21,006 nucleotides of DNA, from contig JAANSK020274601.1 in NCBI GenBank assembly GCA_011763485.2, positions 1 to 21,006 of the forward strand, written 5' to 3'. The notes under the pieces are model-generated. The model worked only from the letters and a program-made list of their open reading frames with translations, ran no database searches and was not told the DNA's origin. The number at the start of each line of letters is the position of its first letter. Position 1 is the first letter of the stretch. This DNA comes from Isoetes engelmannii (taxonomy: Eukaryota; Streptophyta; Lycopodiopsida; Isoetales; Isoetaceae). Below, one piece after another: positions 1-8,601 of this stretch. The translations under genes and the position numbers were made by a program.

Positions 1-676
1 GGCCACCCCTTGAGGTGGCATATTATTTATATGTATTGTGGCTTGTGCTAACATGTATGCGCGCTTCCGCTATATAGATATCCCAGTGGAGGAATGGGGC
101 AAATGACACCTCCGTGTCCTCCACTCGGACACTTCGGCCATCACGAGTGGTCCAGGTTAGAGGGAGGGCCCGACTCAGTAATTATCCTACTGGGGAGGGG
201 AATTTCCCGTACTTATACGATGGGAGCATCGTATATGGCCGAGGAGTGTCACAATTCATGCATAATTCTTTACTTCTATTCTCAAAACGTGGTGCTTTGT
301 CTCATAATCTGCTCATCCTAATTCTGATACAGATAAGTGGTCTCACATTAGAAAAAGAGGCGATTGATAACATTGATGTAAATTGTGTATTTTAGATATC
401 ATCCATTACTTTTGATCAAATACAATTTTGATGATGGAATATATTGGTATCTCTTGCTAAATGTTTTATAGAACAGGTGCTTCAATGGTATTTCGGTATA
501 AAGCTCCAAGGCCAGATGCTGTATCTAATGCTAGATGTCGTGTACATCTGCCTTAGTAGCTATTTCAAATGATAAGTAAAGAATGGTAGCAGCTATAGGT
601 TGTGCAAATGTTTGTTCTTTACAAACATTTTTCTTAAATTTTTGATGAGTAAACTAATGAGAAATGTTTAATTAAA
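1..676. other. unassigned left-edge sequence
   Basis: No gene is recognised here. The first 19 bases form a small hairpin (GCCACC pairing with GGTGGC). Short open frames of 75 and 93 codons overlap one another on the plus strand at 94-395. They match no family I know and carry no clear motif. From about 400 the DNA becomes AT-rich and featureless. It may be the 5' flank or an unrecognised part of the DUF7869-type element that follows, but I found no inverted or direct repeat tying the two together. Confidence 0.4.
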
Positions 677-867
677 TTAAAATGTTATTGAGACCACTTT
701 TGTTGGTTTACACGAAGAATTTGATGCTAAGTTACTTGATACATCTTCATCTATATTCAAGACTCTAAGAGAAATACATAATTCTTCATATGGCATCCCA
801 CTTGACCATATATACGTCAACAAAAACCAGATTCCTCCGCGGCAATCACTATCTGTGATATATCTTT

Positions 868-1635
868 GTGTATGACCCACTTGACCATAATATTCAGCAT
901 TGCATTCCCCCTCAACAAACACTATCTATGGTTCAGAAACCCTCCTTTATCATAATGATAATCAATAAATATAACGAAGCAGATGCCACACATGCTAAGC
1001 TATATGGCAGGCTGAGGATTTCTAAAGATCGAGATATATCTATGATCGAGATTCTGAGTGCAAAGATTGGAGTGCAACAAGAGGTCATCTCTAGTGTCGA
1101 TAGTAGTGCAGTTGAGATGCATCCAAACTACGAGAAGCGCAAATATACAATGCACACCCGTCCACCCAGGAAAGTGAAGAGGGCACCTAAGAGTGATCGT
1201 GTCACTACAAAAGAGGCAGTCTTGAAGTTCTGTAAGACTACTTGCTGCAAAAAGAGATGCACTTCTAATTTCTCGTGCATTGAGGTAATCAACCTCAGGA
1301 AAGATTTTTACTCTATGAAATCTACAGATCGTGTCAACTATGTGTATGACATGCTCGGGAACAACATGACAGGACACCATGTTGAGAAGATAATGCTAAA
1401 CGGCAAGCCGGTATGCGAGAAGGCTTGGTACCTAGGTCTTGGGATCTCCAAATCAGGGTACCTGAAATGGAAAGCTGAGTTCAGAGGGGGTGCTCGTAAG
1501 GCTGAGCATGAAAATGTTGGTTCAATGAAACCCGGGGCTTCTACCTTAGCATCTGCAGCAATTTTCTCCATGTTCGTTAAAGAAAACTGCGAGTCGATGC
1601 CACATAGGAGTAGGAGGAATGAACTCGGTATTTGA
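868..1635 (+). pseudogene. N-terminal Cys-rich part of the DUF7869-type gene
   Basis: This is the longest open piece of the element, about 255 codons. The frame opens on GTG rather than ATG, so the nominal start is not a real one. A Lys/Arg-rich stretch (about residues 90-115) precedes a Cys cluster with two CC or C--C pairs, then an acidic and aromatic helix-like region. A segment follows in which a conserved Cys is followed by AW and then GISKSGYLK. In DUF7869-type proteins this part sits before the presumed catalytic core and often reads C.K.FL...GIS..RL. It probably binds zinc and DNA, by inference only. The open frame ends before the first acidic motif of the core. Confidence 0.6.
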
Positions 1636-2483
1636 GAGAATGTTAGAAAATTGCATGGCATGTTCACTAGGACCTGCATTTTAGATGAGGTAAATGCAGA
1701 GGTGGTTGCCTTGACTGGAAAGAAGGTTTCTCACATCGGGTTTTATAGAACTTGGAGACGGTCCTTTAGAGATGTGACGATTGCACGGAAAATAGCATTC
1801 TCCAAATGAGACACGTGTGAAGTGATCCAAACCAAGTTGTTGAAGACAAAGGATCAGGCTGAATGGAATCTGCTACATGAGCAAAGGAGAGCACATAGAT
1901 TGGAACAGGTATCTTGTCGTACGCAGTATTGGTCATGGAGGGTGTACTCGCACAGGAACCAGACGAAAGCCATGTGCATCATCCATGATAAAATGGACCA
2001 AGCCAAGACAATGATTTCAAAGTTGCAGCAATCTGTCAAGTCTCTATAGAGGCTTGACAAGTTGAAGACGTCCCTGACGGGTGCTATCACACATGGCCAT
2101 GGCAGGAGTGCATATGGGAACTTCTCGTTGGATCTTTGGCCGGAAGACTCGAACTTCCATGTCGGTCCTCTGAATAGCGTCTTGAAGAGACTGAAGATGG
2201 TGCACGAACATGGGGCGGGACATTTAGCATTGTCAGACCCAGCTACACCATCTTGGACATGCATGTGCACTCAGAGACACCAAGGCACTGACCTCAAAGC
2301 TGTCCCTAATCAACTCTGGCTTGCCAGATGTACTACCGGCACCAGAGGGGCCGTCTTTTAAGCCAATACCTCGAATACTCCTTTTACAACTCGATGCATT
2401 TGGACAGAACAAGAACATGCATGTTTTCTCCTACTTGTTATACTTAACCTATCTAGGTGTGTTTGAGGAGATAAAATTGCCTC

Positions 2484-3314
2484 ATGATGCCCGGCCATAC
2501 TCACGAGGATATTGATGGGATGTTCGGCAACCTGTCGGGGAACCTAATGAAAGCTGAGGTACTAACCATGCCTGAACTGTTATATGAGTTCTACACATGC
2601 AACAACAAGGCCTCTGTGCCTTATGCTGTTGATAAAGTGCTAGATTGGAAGGGTTTTGTCGATGGCTACATCCTTGATGGAGATGACAGGTTGACAGGTC
2701 ATACCGCGCCTCTTGTCTTCAAGTTTGCTATGAATGGGGAGTGGCCAGTCATGTACACTAAGGCTAAGCCTAGCTTCTTGGACTAGCTACCTGCTAAAGG
2801 TATCAAGATGTGGAAAGAGGATAATGATGGCAAGCCCCTGATGCCAGTGGGAACCCCGAGAATTTTGCCACCAAAGAAATCAATTAAGGACCTGGGCCAG
2901 TTACGCAACAGTATCCATAAGCATATCTTGCACTGGCTTGCAATATCATCAAATAGAACTGGCAACCTGGAGAATGCCGGGTACTCCGCACAGTTTACTT
3001 CCTCTATTGAGTACTGGATGCGCCTCTTGCAAGAACTAGGCAAGATAACATGCCCGGAAGGGTGCTATGAGGACTTCTGGCCCCAAACTAGGCAGCTTGT
3101 GCCGGAACGTTTCGAAATGGCAGCGGTGATGGAACCGCTGGCAAGCATCACTCCGGCCTACGTTGGTCCTTGGAAAGATAGACCTATACCAGAGTTCAAT
3201 CTACAAAAGGGCATGTTTGTTCTTGTACGCCCGGATGACGTTTTGTGCCCTACCTGGGTAGGGTACTCTACAGAATGGACGATAGGAAGGAGAACTTCGA
3301 GACCAACCAATTGA
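2484..3314 (+). pseudogene. core end and C-terminal part of the DUF7869-type gene
   Basis: The piece opens with MMPGHTHEDID, the most characteristic motif of the family, and continues with GMFGNLSGNL, where relatives have a Phe/Ser-rich helix. Further on are an aromatic-rich segment with KGFVDGYI and a Pro-rich linker near 2845-2875 (PRILPPKKS). Near the end is a hydrophobic, SH3-like looking stretch, FVLVRPDDV followed by WVGYS (about 3217-3270). Relatives have at this point a stretch resembling V.V.W..P that describes a small beta domain. The conserved CWKKRW tail lies just beyond in another frame (about 3316-3537). The region is broken and no longer encodes a full-length product. Confidence 0.55.
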
Positions 3315-3540
3315 CTTGGTGGAAACCAATTTCGGTGAGGAACTAGGTGTGTACCCTGCTAATTATGTGAATTGTTGGAAGAAGAGATGGAGACCAACAA
3401 CAGCTAGTGAACGGATCGACCTAGACACCATCGACTTCGCCTGGTCTCCATCCAACAAGAACAAGCTTTCCAACACCATCAAGATTCCATTGCTTGTAGC
3501 CGAAACGTATTCAGCTCTAGTTGAAGAGCGCAACTGAATG

Positions 3541-3917
3541 TATTGCATGATCAATAAAATCGTTTTTGTGTCGTGTCGTGTCCATTTCTAAAAAAGTCCA
3601 TGAATTCAAGATTTGTCCATAGTTAATGAAACAATGCTTTAAAGAGAAAATGAACTAAAACTGGGAGTGTCAAAGCAACTAAAACACAGGGGAATCACAC
3701 AAATGAACTAAAACTGGGAGTGCCAAAGCAACTAAAACAAATGGAAATTGCATAACTAAAACACAGGGGAGGCAAGAAAGAGAAATGTTTGCGGCGGCCT
3801 TGGCCGCCACGATAAATTTCTTGTAATAATAGAACTTGTCCATTGTGCACAATAATTTAGCAGTAAGCAACATTCCTTGTCCTTATAACAATACGTAACA
3901 TCCCTTGCCCTTGTATC
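3541..3917. repeat. 53-bp tandem pair and small GC palindrome
   Basis: No gene is seen. A unit beginning GAACTAAAACTGGGAGTG occurs at 3652 and again at 3705, a period of 53 bp. The shared part is about 40 bases with one clear mismatch, and a partial third echo (ACTAAAACACAGGGG) lies near 3754-3769. A compact palindrome, GGCGGCCTTGGCCGCC, sits at 3793-3808. The region separates the DUF7869-type remnant from the tRNA-like head. Confidence 0.6.
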
Positions 3918-4090
3918 TAGGCATCTGGTCTAGTGGTAACACACTAATTCCAGCAATATGAGGTCTCAAGTTCGAGGCTGCCTATAATCGCATTCTGAAC
4001 TGTTAGGTCTCAAAAATCCACAGATGCAATATAAAGGTTGGAGGCAGGGCCCAATCAAGAAATGTAGTGTGGTGTGTGGTCACATGTCCA
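3918..4090 (+). mobile_element. tRNA-derived SINE-like element
   Basis: Positions 3926-3936 read TGGTCTAGTGG, a textbook RNA polymerase III box A that matches the D-arm of eukaryotic tRNA-Gly. About 32 bases on, 3969-3979 read AGTTCGAGGCT, close to the box B consensus GGTTCGANNCC. The anticodon and acceptor arms do not fold as a functional tRNA, so this is a tRNA-like head rather than a tRNA gene. The body downstream (3981-4090) is unrelated to tRNA, as expected of a SINE. A 3' tail and target duplication are not clear, so the right end is approximate. Confidence 0.6.
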
Positions 4091-4096
4091 GTTAGA

Positions 4097-4253
4097 TGCT
4101 GCCTAGTGGCATGATATTAAAAACTCTTCTTCTTCTTCCTATAACATTGGGCTACACTGAAATATTTACATAGTATTTGCCATCATTTTGCCAACCCATT
4201 CGACGTGGACCACTCCCACGTGCTCTAATTCATATCAATCCATCCCTTCTCAA
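4097..4253 (+). repeat. dispersed repeat, copy 1
   Basis: This stretch, from GCTGCCTAGTGGCATGA to CATCCCTTCTCAA, recurs at 4684-4833 in the same orientation with roughly 90 percent identity by eye. Copy 1 has a longer (CTT)n run (about 4123-4138). The pair encloses about 430 bp containing a hairpin array and a poly(A) insertion. It could be a pair of short terminal repeats or two members of a small non-coding family. No coding capacity is visible. Confidence 0.75.
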
Positions 4254-4400
4254 GATATTTCTTTTGTGATCATCCAAGTTACGCTCAGTTTCAATTCATC
4301 CCTTCTCAAAATGGATCATCCAGATTTATCCCTGATCTCGCAATCCATCCCTTCTCAAGATGGATCATCTATAATCATCCGTGATCTCGCAATTTTATAG
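4254..4400. repeat. short degenerate direct repeats (CATCCCTTCTCAA unit)
   Basis: The words CATCCCTTCTCAA, ATGGATCATC and TGATCTCGCAAT recur two or three times between about 4240 and 4395 with spacers of 40-60 bases. This looks like old tandem duplication running on from the end of repeat copy 1. There is no gene. Confidence 0.5.
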
Positions 4401-4408
4401 ATTTTCTC

Positions 4409-4546
4409 GTACTCTCAGAGTACTAGATATCCCTCGTACCTTCAAGGTATTTGTACTCCCAGAGTACCAGATATCTCTCGTACTTCCAATGTACTTCATT
4501 ATTTTTCGTACCTCCAAGATACTACTTGATTGTATCTTCAATATAC
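4409..4546. repeat. array of six 15-nt hairpins
   Basis: Six short inverted repeats of the form GTAC-YTYCMR-RTAC follow one another at 4409-4423, 4436-4450, 4453-4467, 4480-4494, 4508-4522 and 4532-4546. The first (GTACTCTCAGAGTAC) and second (core TACCTTCAAGGTA) are perfect around a central C. Later ones carry one mismatch or a shorter stem. The first two pairs form a 44-bp tandem unit with AGATATC between hairpins. The symmetry is kept even where the arm sequence differs between units. Confidence 0.65.
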
Positions 4547-4570
4547 AGTATATTCCCAAAATATGAATGC

Positions 4571-4673
4571 AACTTTTGTCAGGACTTCGTATATAAATTT
4601 GTATGTGATTTTTTGATTAAACACAGTCTAACGTCCTTTACAAAAAAAAAAAAAAAAAAAAAACTTTTGTCAG
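4571..4673 (+). mobile_element. 5'-truncated poly(A) retro-insertion with 12-bp target duplication
   Basis: AACTTTTGTCAG stands at 4571-4582 and again at 4662-4673. Between them lie about 60 bases of unique sequence ending CCTTTAC and an unbroken run of about 22 A. A poly(A) tail directly before the second copy of a 12-bp direct repeat is the signature of target-primed insertion, as made by LINE machinery. The inserted body is too short to name a family. The clean tail and exact duplication suggest a fairly recent event. Confidence 0.7.
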
Positions 4674-4683
4674 ATCTATTGTG

Positions 4684-4833
4684 TTGCTGCCTAGTGGCAT
4701 GACGTTACAAACTCTTCTCTTATAACATTGGGCTACACCAAAATATTTACATAGTATTTGCCATCATTTTGCCAAACAATTCGACATGGACCACTCCCCG
4801 TGCTCTGATTTATATCGATCGATCCCTTCTCAC
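4684..4833 (+). repeat. dispersed repeat, copy 2
   Basis: This is the second copy of the 4097-4253 repeat, same orientation, with a few substitutions and a shorter CTT run. It begins about ten bases after the target duplication of the poly(A) insertion. Its right end near CCCTTCTCA coincides with the loss of similarity to copy 1. Confidence 0.75.
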
Positions 4834-5100
4834 GGACTAGCTCCCAAAGTGGCAACAAATGAGGGCAGTCAAGTGTCAATGCAGAAAATATTTTCTTGGC
4901 AATGTCTACACTCAAAAGCTCAAACGATTGTGGCAAGGTAGGTATACCAGCTTGTCCCATTCCTTCGATCATTTACTTCACTCTTGATGACATAGATATT
5001 AAATAATAGTTTTAGCGTAACACCACTAGGTAGCATCCGACACATCGCTATAACTCTTGATGACATAAACCTTATATGGTAGTTTTAACATCACGCCAGA
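4834..5100. repeat. 73-bp degenerate tandem pair and short minus-strand open frame
   Basis: CTCTTGATGACATA begins units at 4981 and 5054. The two units also share TAGTTTTA and a CACCA/CGCCA end. Positions 5025-5053 (ACTAGGTAGCATCC onward) recur at 6044-6072 with two mismatches. A 79-codon minus-strand frame (4972-4733) runs through here into repeat copy 2. Its first half (LPQSFELLSVDIAKKIFSAL) reads like a plausible helix but matches no family I can name, and its second half is repeat sequence, so I do not call it a gene. Confidence 0.5.
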
Positions 5101-6070
5101 AACCTGCGAATTTGAGTTTTGTATTGGTAAGGTTTGGACAGTGGTTTGTGGCCCGTATTGTATACCGTTTGGTATGTTTTTTAGTGTTTCAAGTGTTTAA
5201 CGGCGAAAAGAGGTCTGCGCTTCTATTGTGCCTGCTGCCCCCGATGGTCTGAGAGAGGAAAGTATTGGCCAGGAGGTGGGCTTGCCACGCTTGTTTCCTA
5301 ATCCGGCTAAGGAGCTGCGAGGTAACCCTGATTGCATGCCGAATTCATGGGCAGGGCAGATCTTGAAGCCCTTGCGAACTGTTGTGCTAATCACGGCAAG
5401 AATTCTAAGGGCAGGGATGGGAATCGTGAGTCTCTGATGTGGAAGGAGAAACGATATTGGTTGCTTTTAGGTTCAAATCCCCATCTCAATGACTTTGATG
5501 TCATTTGCTCTCGTGTTGTTTGTTCGTACAGAGGATTTCGTGTGGTTTTGTTTGTTGCAGGGCATTGATCTTAGCAATTTCGGCAGACAAGGAAGAGCTG
5601 TGTTTCGAGGTTTCTTATCTGCAGTAGACACGCCAAGTTATCTCCGTGGTAGGCTGCAGAATTGATCTGCCCTCCCAGAAAAGAATCCTCCAAACACTTC
5701 CAGGCATTTCTGGACGGAATCTGCAAGATTGGCCGCCTGAATAGAGCATACCGTCAGTTTGTGGCCATGCAGGTCGGGTTGGCTCAGATTCGGTGGCCTT
5801 GATTAAAGGCTGCCAGAGCCTCGCGAATCGGGCAGCACGAGCTTAACGCAGGGCCCATGCTGACCATTGACAATTTGGGTTTTTCTTTTTCCATTGGTAC
5901 CTTAGGAAGTGGCGAATTGTGTTATGTCCAAAAAACCAGGGCCGTCGATGTGGTATCAAGTCATGGATATCCTGTGGATCGATGGCTGCAATTAATTTAG
6001 GCAAACAAGCGCCATGAACATAGAGAATAGAGAATATACATGAACTAGGTAGCATCCAACACATCGTTAT
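5101..6070. other. unassigned, GC-richer, possibly gene-derived stretch
   Basis: Base composition rises between about 5200 and 5830, and several overlapping open frames of 60-80 codons occur on both strands (5197-5568). None has a recognisable motif. A good acceptor-like tract (TTTGTTGCAG near 5560) is visible. The stretch could be a captured or decayed gene fragment, but no reading frame dominates and no family is recognised. Confidence 0.35.
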
Positions 6071-6091
6071 AATAGCAGTATCAACAAAGCT

Positions 6092-7155
6092 TGTAGTGTG
6101 TATTATTTTTTATTGGCCTTAGGATTGTGGCACAACCCAAGGCATATTCCTTCTCCATCGATCTGGGCCGCTCTTTCGAAGTCTTTGTGGGTCAAACTAG
6201 CCCTGATTGACCCACTTTTCAAGGGGCTTAAAAAAAAATAGACCATTGCATCAAGGAAACAAAAATACATGATACGTATTACACAGAAGCAGTATTATAC
6301 CACAAAGCATATATGCATCATCCAACCCAAAAATCTGAGGAAGTTGGGCCCGGGGAATCGAACCCCAATGAAAATCCAATGCCCCATAAAAATCCAATGC
6401 CCTTCGCATACCTTAAACATGAGGCAGCCGAGATCAGGACACCTGAAACAAATAAGAGAAGCAAAATCTGGAAGCACTGAAACAAATAAGGAAAGCAAAA
6501 TCCAGAAACTAAAATTTGCATATCGTTGGCGCTAATTTCTTCCACAGGTATGCCGATTTGCAGATCCCCTCTTTGGTGGCATGCCGACTAAAACAAGGAA
6601 GACTGCTTCAGCATCATATCCAAAACTATATTCGTGTATAAATTTTGCTATGAAATTTCACTGCGCCAGAAGCCCCTGTCTGCAATGTGCCCTGTCTGCA
6701 ATGATGAAGCTCCTTCACGGCCTGAATCCGACCCTGCTGGCCAAGAACCAGCGGATAGAAAATACATGCCAAGCCTGGGAATGGCTTATACTCTGAATCT
6801 GACCTGCTAGCAGCAGGCCGCTTAGCACAGCTCTGGTCTGCCTTGGGTTAGCCGCAAGCCCTAGTTTGACCTGGTCGAACAAAAATCTGCAATCCGGCCT
6901 TCTTTTGTTACACCAAAACAGAAGTACAAAACAAAAGCACAAAACAAAGCTCTTGCCAGTTAGAGCTCTGGCTATGGCAACCGCCGCCTTAAACACTCTC
7001 CAAACCGCCAATAGAAGCGCCTACAAGCCACATTACCTTATGAGATGGTGGGCGACAGACTAGCCACTCCAAGGACGCCCCAAAACCGAAGGAAGATGAT
7101 CAACTCTGCCAGATTTGGAATCCCTGGACGTTAGAGACAGGTGGAGAGGTGCACC
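6092..7155. other. no gene seen; T-arm-like motif and 34-bp tandem pair
   Basis: On the minus strand 6364-6354 reads GGTTCGATTCC, an exact box B or T-loop sequence inside a GGGG-TTCGATT-CCCC stem, followed by GGGCCCA. No matching box A lies at the right distance, so this may be the tail half of a lost tRNA or SINE. Units starting TGAAACAAATAA at 6444 and 6478 form a 34-bp tandem pair, and AAAATCCAATGCCC is doubled near 6370-6402. Open frames of up to 98 codons on either strand show no family features. Confidence 0.4.
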
Positions 7156-8509
7156 GTAAAGGACGGTTATGTCCCGTTCTGCCTTCTCGTCCAATCCTAT
7201 AATGCCACGTGGCACTCTTTCTAACCCGGAATTATGTTGTTGTAAGCTACGTTTTACTAAATGCTGCGGAAAGACATTTTCTTGATATAAATTTAGACGT
7301 CATATAGGTAAAAAACTGCAGAACGGACAGTAAGAACACAGAATAGATAGTAAAAAAAGACAGAATAGCGAGTAAAAACTCCGGAATGCACTGTAAACTT
7401 CCAATTTTTATTATAAGCATAGTTTTTACAGGGCAAAAACAAATCAGAAAGGATCCTACAAGATTAACTCCTGATGCTGAAATAGGCTATGGTAAAACAT
7501 CAACTACAAGTCGGATTTACAGCTGCACTGCTTGATTATTTCGAAGCAAAGCATTGTGGAAACAGAGATAAGTATTTCGCATCTTGATCCAAAGAACTTG
7601 GCCACAGAAACAGTAAAAAATCTTTTTAAAATGAAAAAACGGCCTATAAAGAGCTGTCTGAAGACGAATCCGATAAGCTTGAGCTCAAACATGAAGGATT
7701 TGAAGGCCTTTCAGTTCAAATACGAAGGATAGGCTTTGGTACATGGCAGATGACGACTGCAGATGACGACTGATGAAGCTTAGAGGTGCTGTTTTCTTGG
7801 CCCTTTAGATCTGGCTATCGCCATAGTGATACTGCTTGCCGCCACAACAACGAAAAAGGTGTTTGCATCTTGATCTTGATCCGAGAACTTGGCCACAAAA
7901 ACAGTAGCTTAGCCCTGTCAATCCACTGAAGACATGCCTCAAAATGCAAGAATCGCTGCATCCCTTTCTCAAGACCCCGACAGCCATTGCAACACATCTT
8001 AATCCCTTTCAACATGGCCTCAAAACGCAAGAATCACTGCATCCCTTTCTCAACACCTGACAGCCATTGCAACACTTCTTACAATCGCCTTTCGAGTCCC
8101 TAAGAAAACAATAAAGAGAGCACTAGCGCCGGATTTAACAAAAGGCCACTAGAAATCAAAAGCCCTTTAGATCTGGCTATCGCCATACCGATATTGTCTG
8201 AAGAATATCTCCTAAAGCACAGTTAGCATCAGCGCCATCGCCAAACAAGCAAATAAACACTTGAACATGTTCAAAAATTGAAAAAAAAGGCTGCTGGATT
8301 CAAGAAATGGATGTTAAAAACCAAGAAACTCATAAAAATCTGAAAACTTTGCCGGATTACAGAGCTAGAAATCTGCTAAGGCGCCGGATAAGAGGGCAGC
8401 GCCATCCCCAAACTTTAGACCGCCAAAGAAAACAGTGAGCGCCATAGCCGGCAGACCAACAGAGGAAAGAAAAATTAGTTCGCAGAACGAGACATAACCG
8501 TTCTTTACG
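7156..8509. mobile_element. non-autonomous DNA element with 28-bp terminal inverted repeats
   Basis: The 28 bases at 7156-7183 (starting CGTAAAGGACGGTTATGTCC) match the reverse complement of 8482-8509 with only two differences, giving a 1354-bp unit. The inside carries no transposase-like frame. It contains a 12-bp perfect palindrome with a G-box core (TGCCACGTGGCA, 7203-7214) and stacked degenerate duplications: an 80-bp tandem pair (7933-8012 and 8013 to about 8081), CCCTTTAGATCTGGCTATCG plus five bases at 7801 and exactly again at 8163, and a diverged pair at 7579-7615 and 7865-7907. A clear target duplication was not found, so the superfamily is open; a Mutator-like or other cut-and-paste derivative is possible. 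Confidence 0.6.
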
Positions 8510-8516
8510 TTATGCC

Positions 8517-8601
8517 AAAGTCCCTTTAGTCAACATTCAGGGTTGTCAAGTGGGCCGACGCGCGTCACTTTCCAACCCTGAATGTTGACTAAAGGGACTT
8601 T
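8517..8601. mobile_element. perfect foldback MITE-like element
   Basis: The 29-base arms 8517-8545 and 8573-8601 are exact reverse complements (AAAGTCCCTTTAGTCAACAT... and its mirror). Pairing resumes inside with AAGTG against CACTT, leaving a loop of about 13 bases that is rich in CpG (GGCCGACGCGCGT). TTAT stands a few bases outside each arm (8510-8513 and 8604-8607) and could be part of a short target duplication. It abuts the right end of the 28-bp inverted-repeat element and lies about 220 bp before the lactonase TATA box. Perfect arms mean the element is young or its arms are kept equal. Confidence 0.7.

Larger units (their letters stand above)
677..3537 (+). mobile_element. decayed DUF7869-type (DDE-like) transposase-like gene
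   Basis: Seen: a long stretch of plus-strand coding similarity carried in several frames, so the gene is broken in several places. In order it holds a Cys cluster (CKTTCCKKRC, near 1237-1266), a segment reading NGKPVCEKAW then GLGISKSGYLK (about 1399-1464), HDKMDQAKT (about 1984-2010), a stretch with ITHGHG and EDSNFHVGPL (about 2083-2175), QLDAFGQNKN (2387-2416), GHTHEDID (2493-2516), and a C-terminal tail with CWKKRW near 3373-3390. Known: proteins annotated with domain DUF7869 share this order of motifs, including a DG-MDQ-K type motif, a QLDN--ENKN type motif and VGHTHEDID. They occur in many copies in plants and animals. Inferred: the three acidic motifs suggest an RNase H-like DDE core, hence a transposase or a domesticated relative. 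No terminal inverted repeats or target duplication were found, so the true ends are unknown. The family match is from memory of motifs. Confidence 0.7.

Noticed and set aside
1000-1380. 126-codon minus-strand frame
   Set aside because: It lies opposite the best-preserved part of the DUF7869-type gene and is explained as a shadow frame.
3918-3990. Functional tRNA-Gly gene
   Set aside because: Box A fits, but the acceptor and anticodon stems do not pair, so a SINE-like head is more likely.
4733-4972. 79-codon minus-strand frame with a plausible helical first half
   Set aside because: Its second half lies in a dispersed repeat, and no family could be named. Recorded in the local description only.
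5197-5568. Overlapping frames on both strands in a GC-richer patch
   Set aside because: No dominant frame, no motif and no splice model; reported only as possibly gene-derived.
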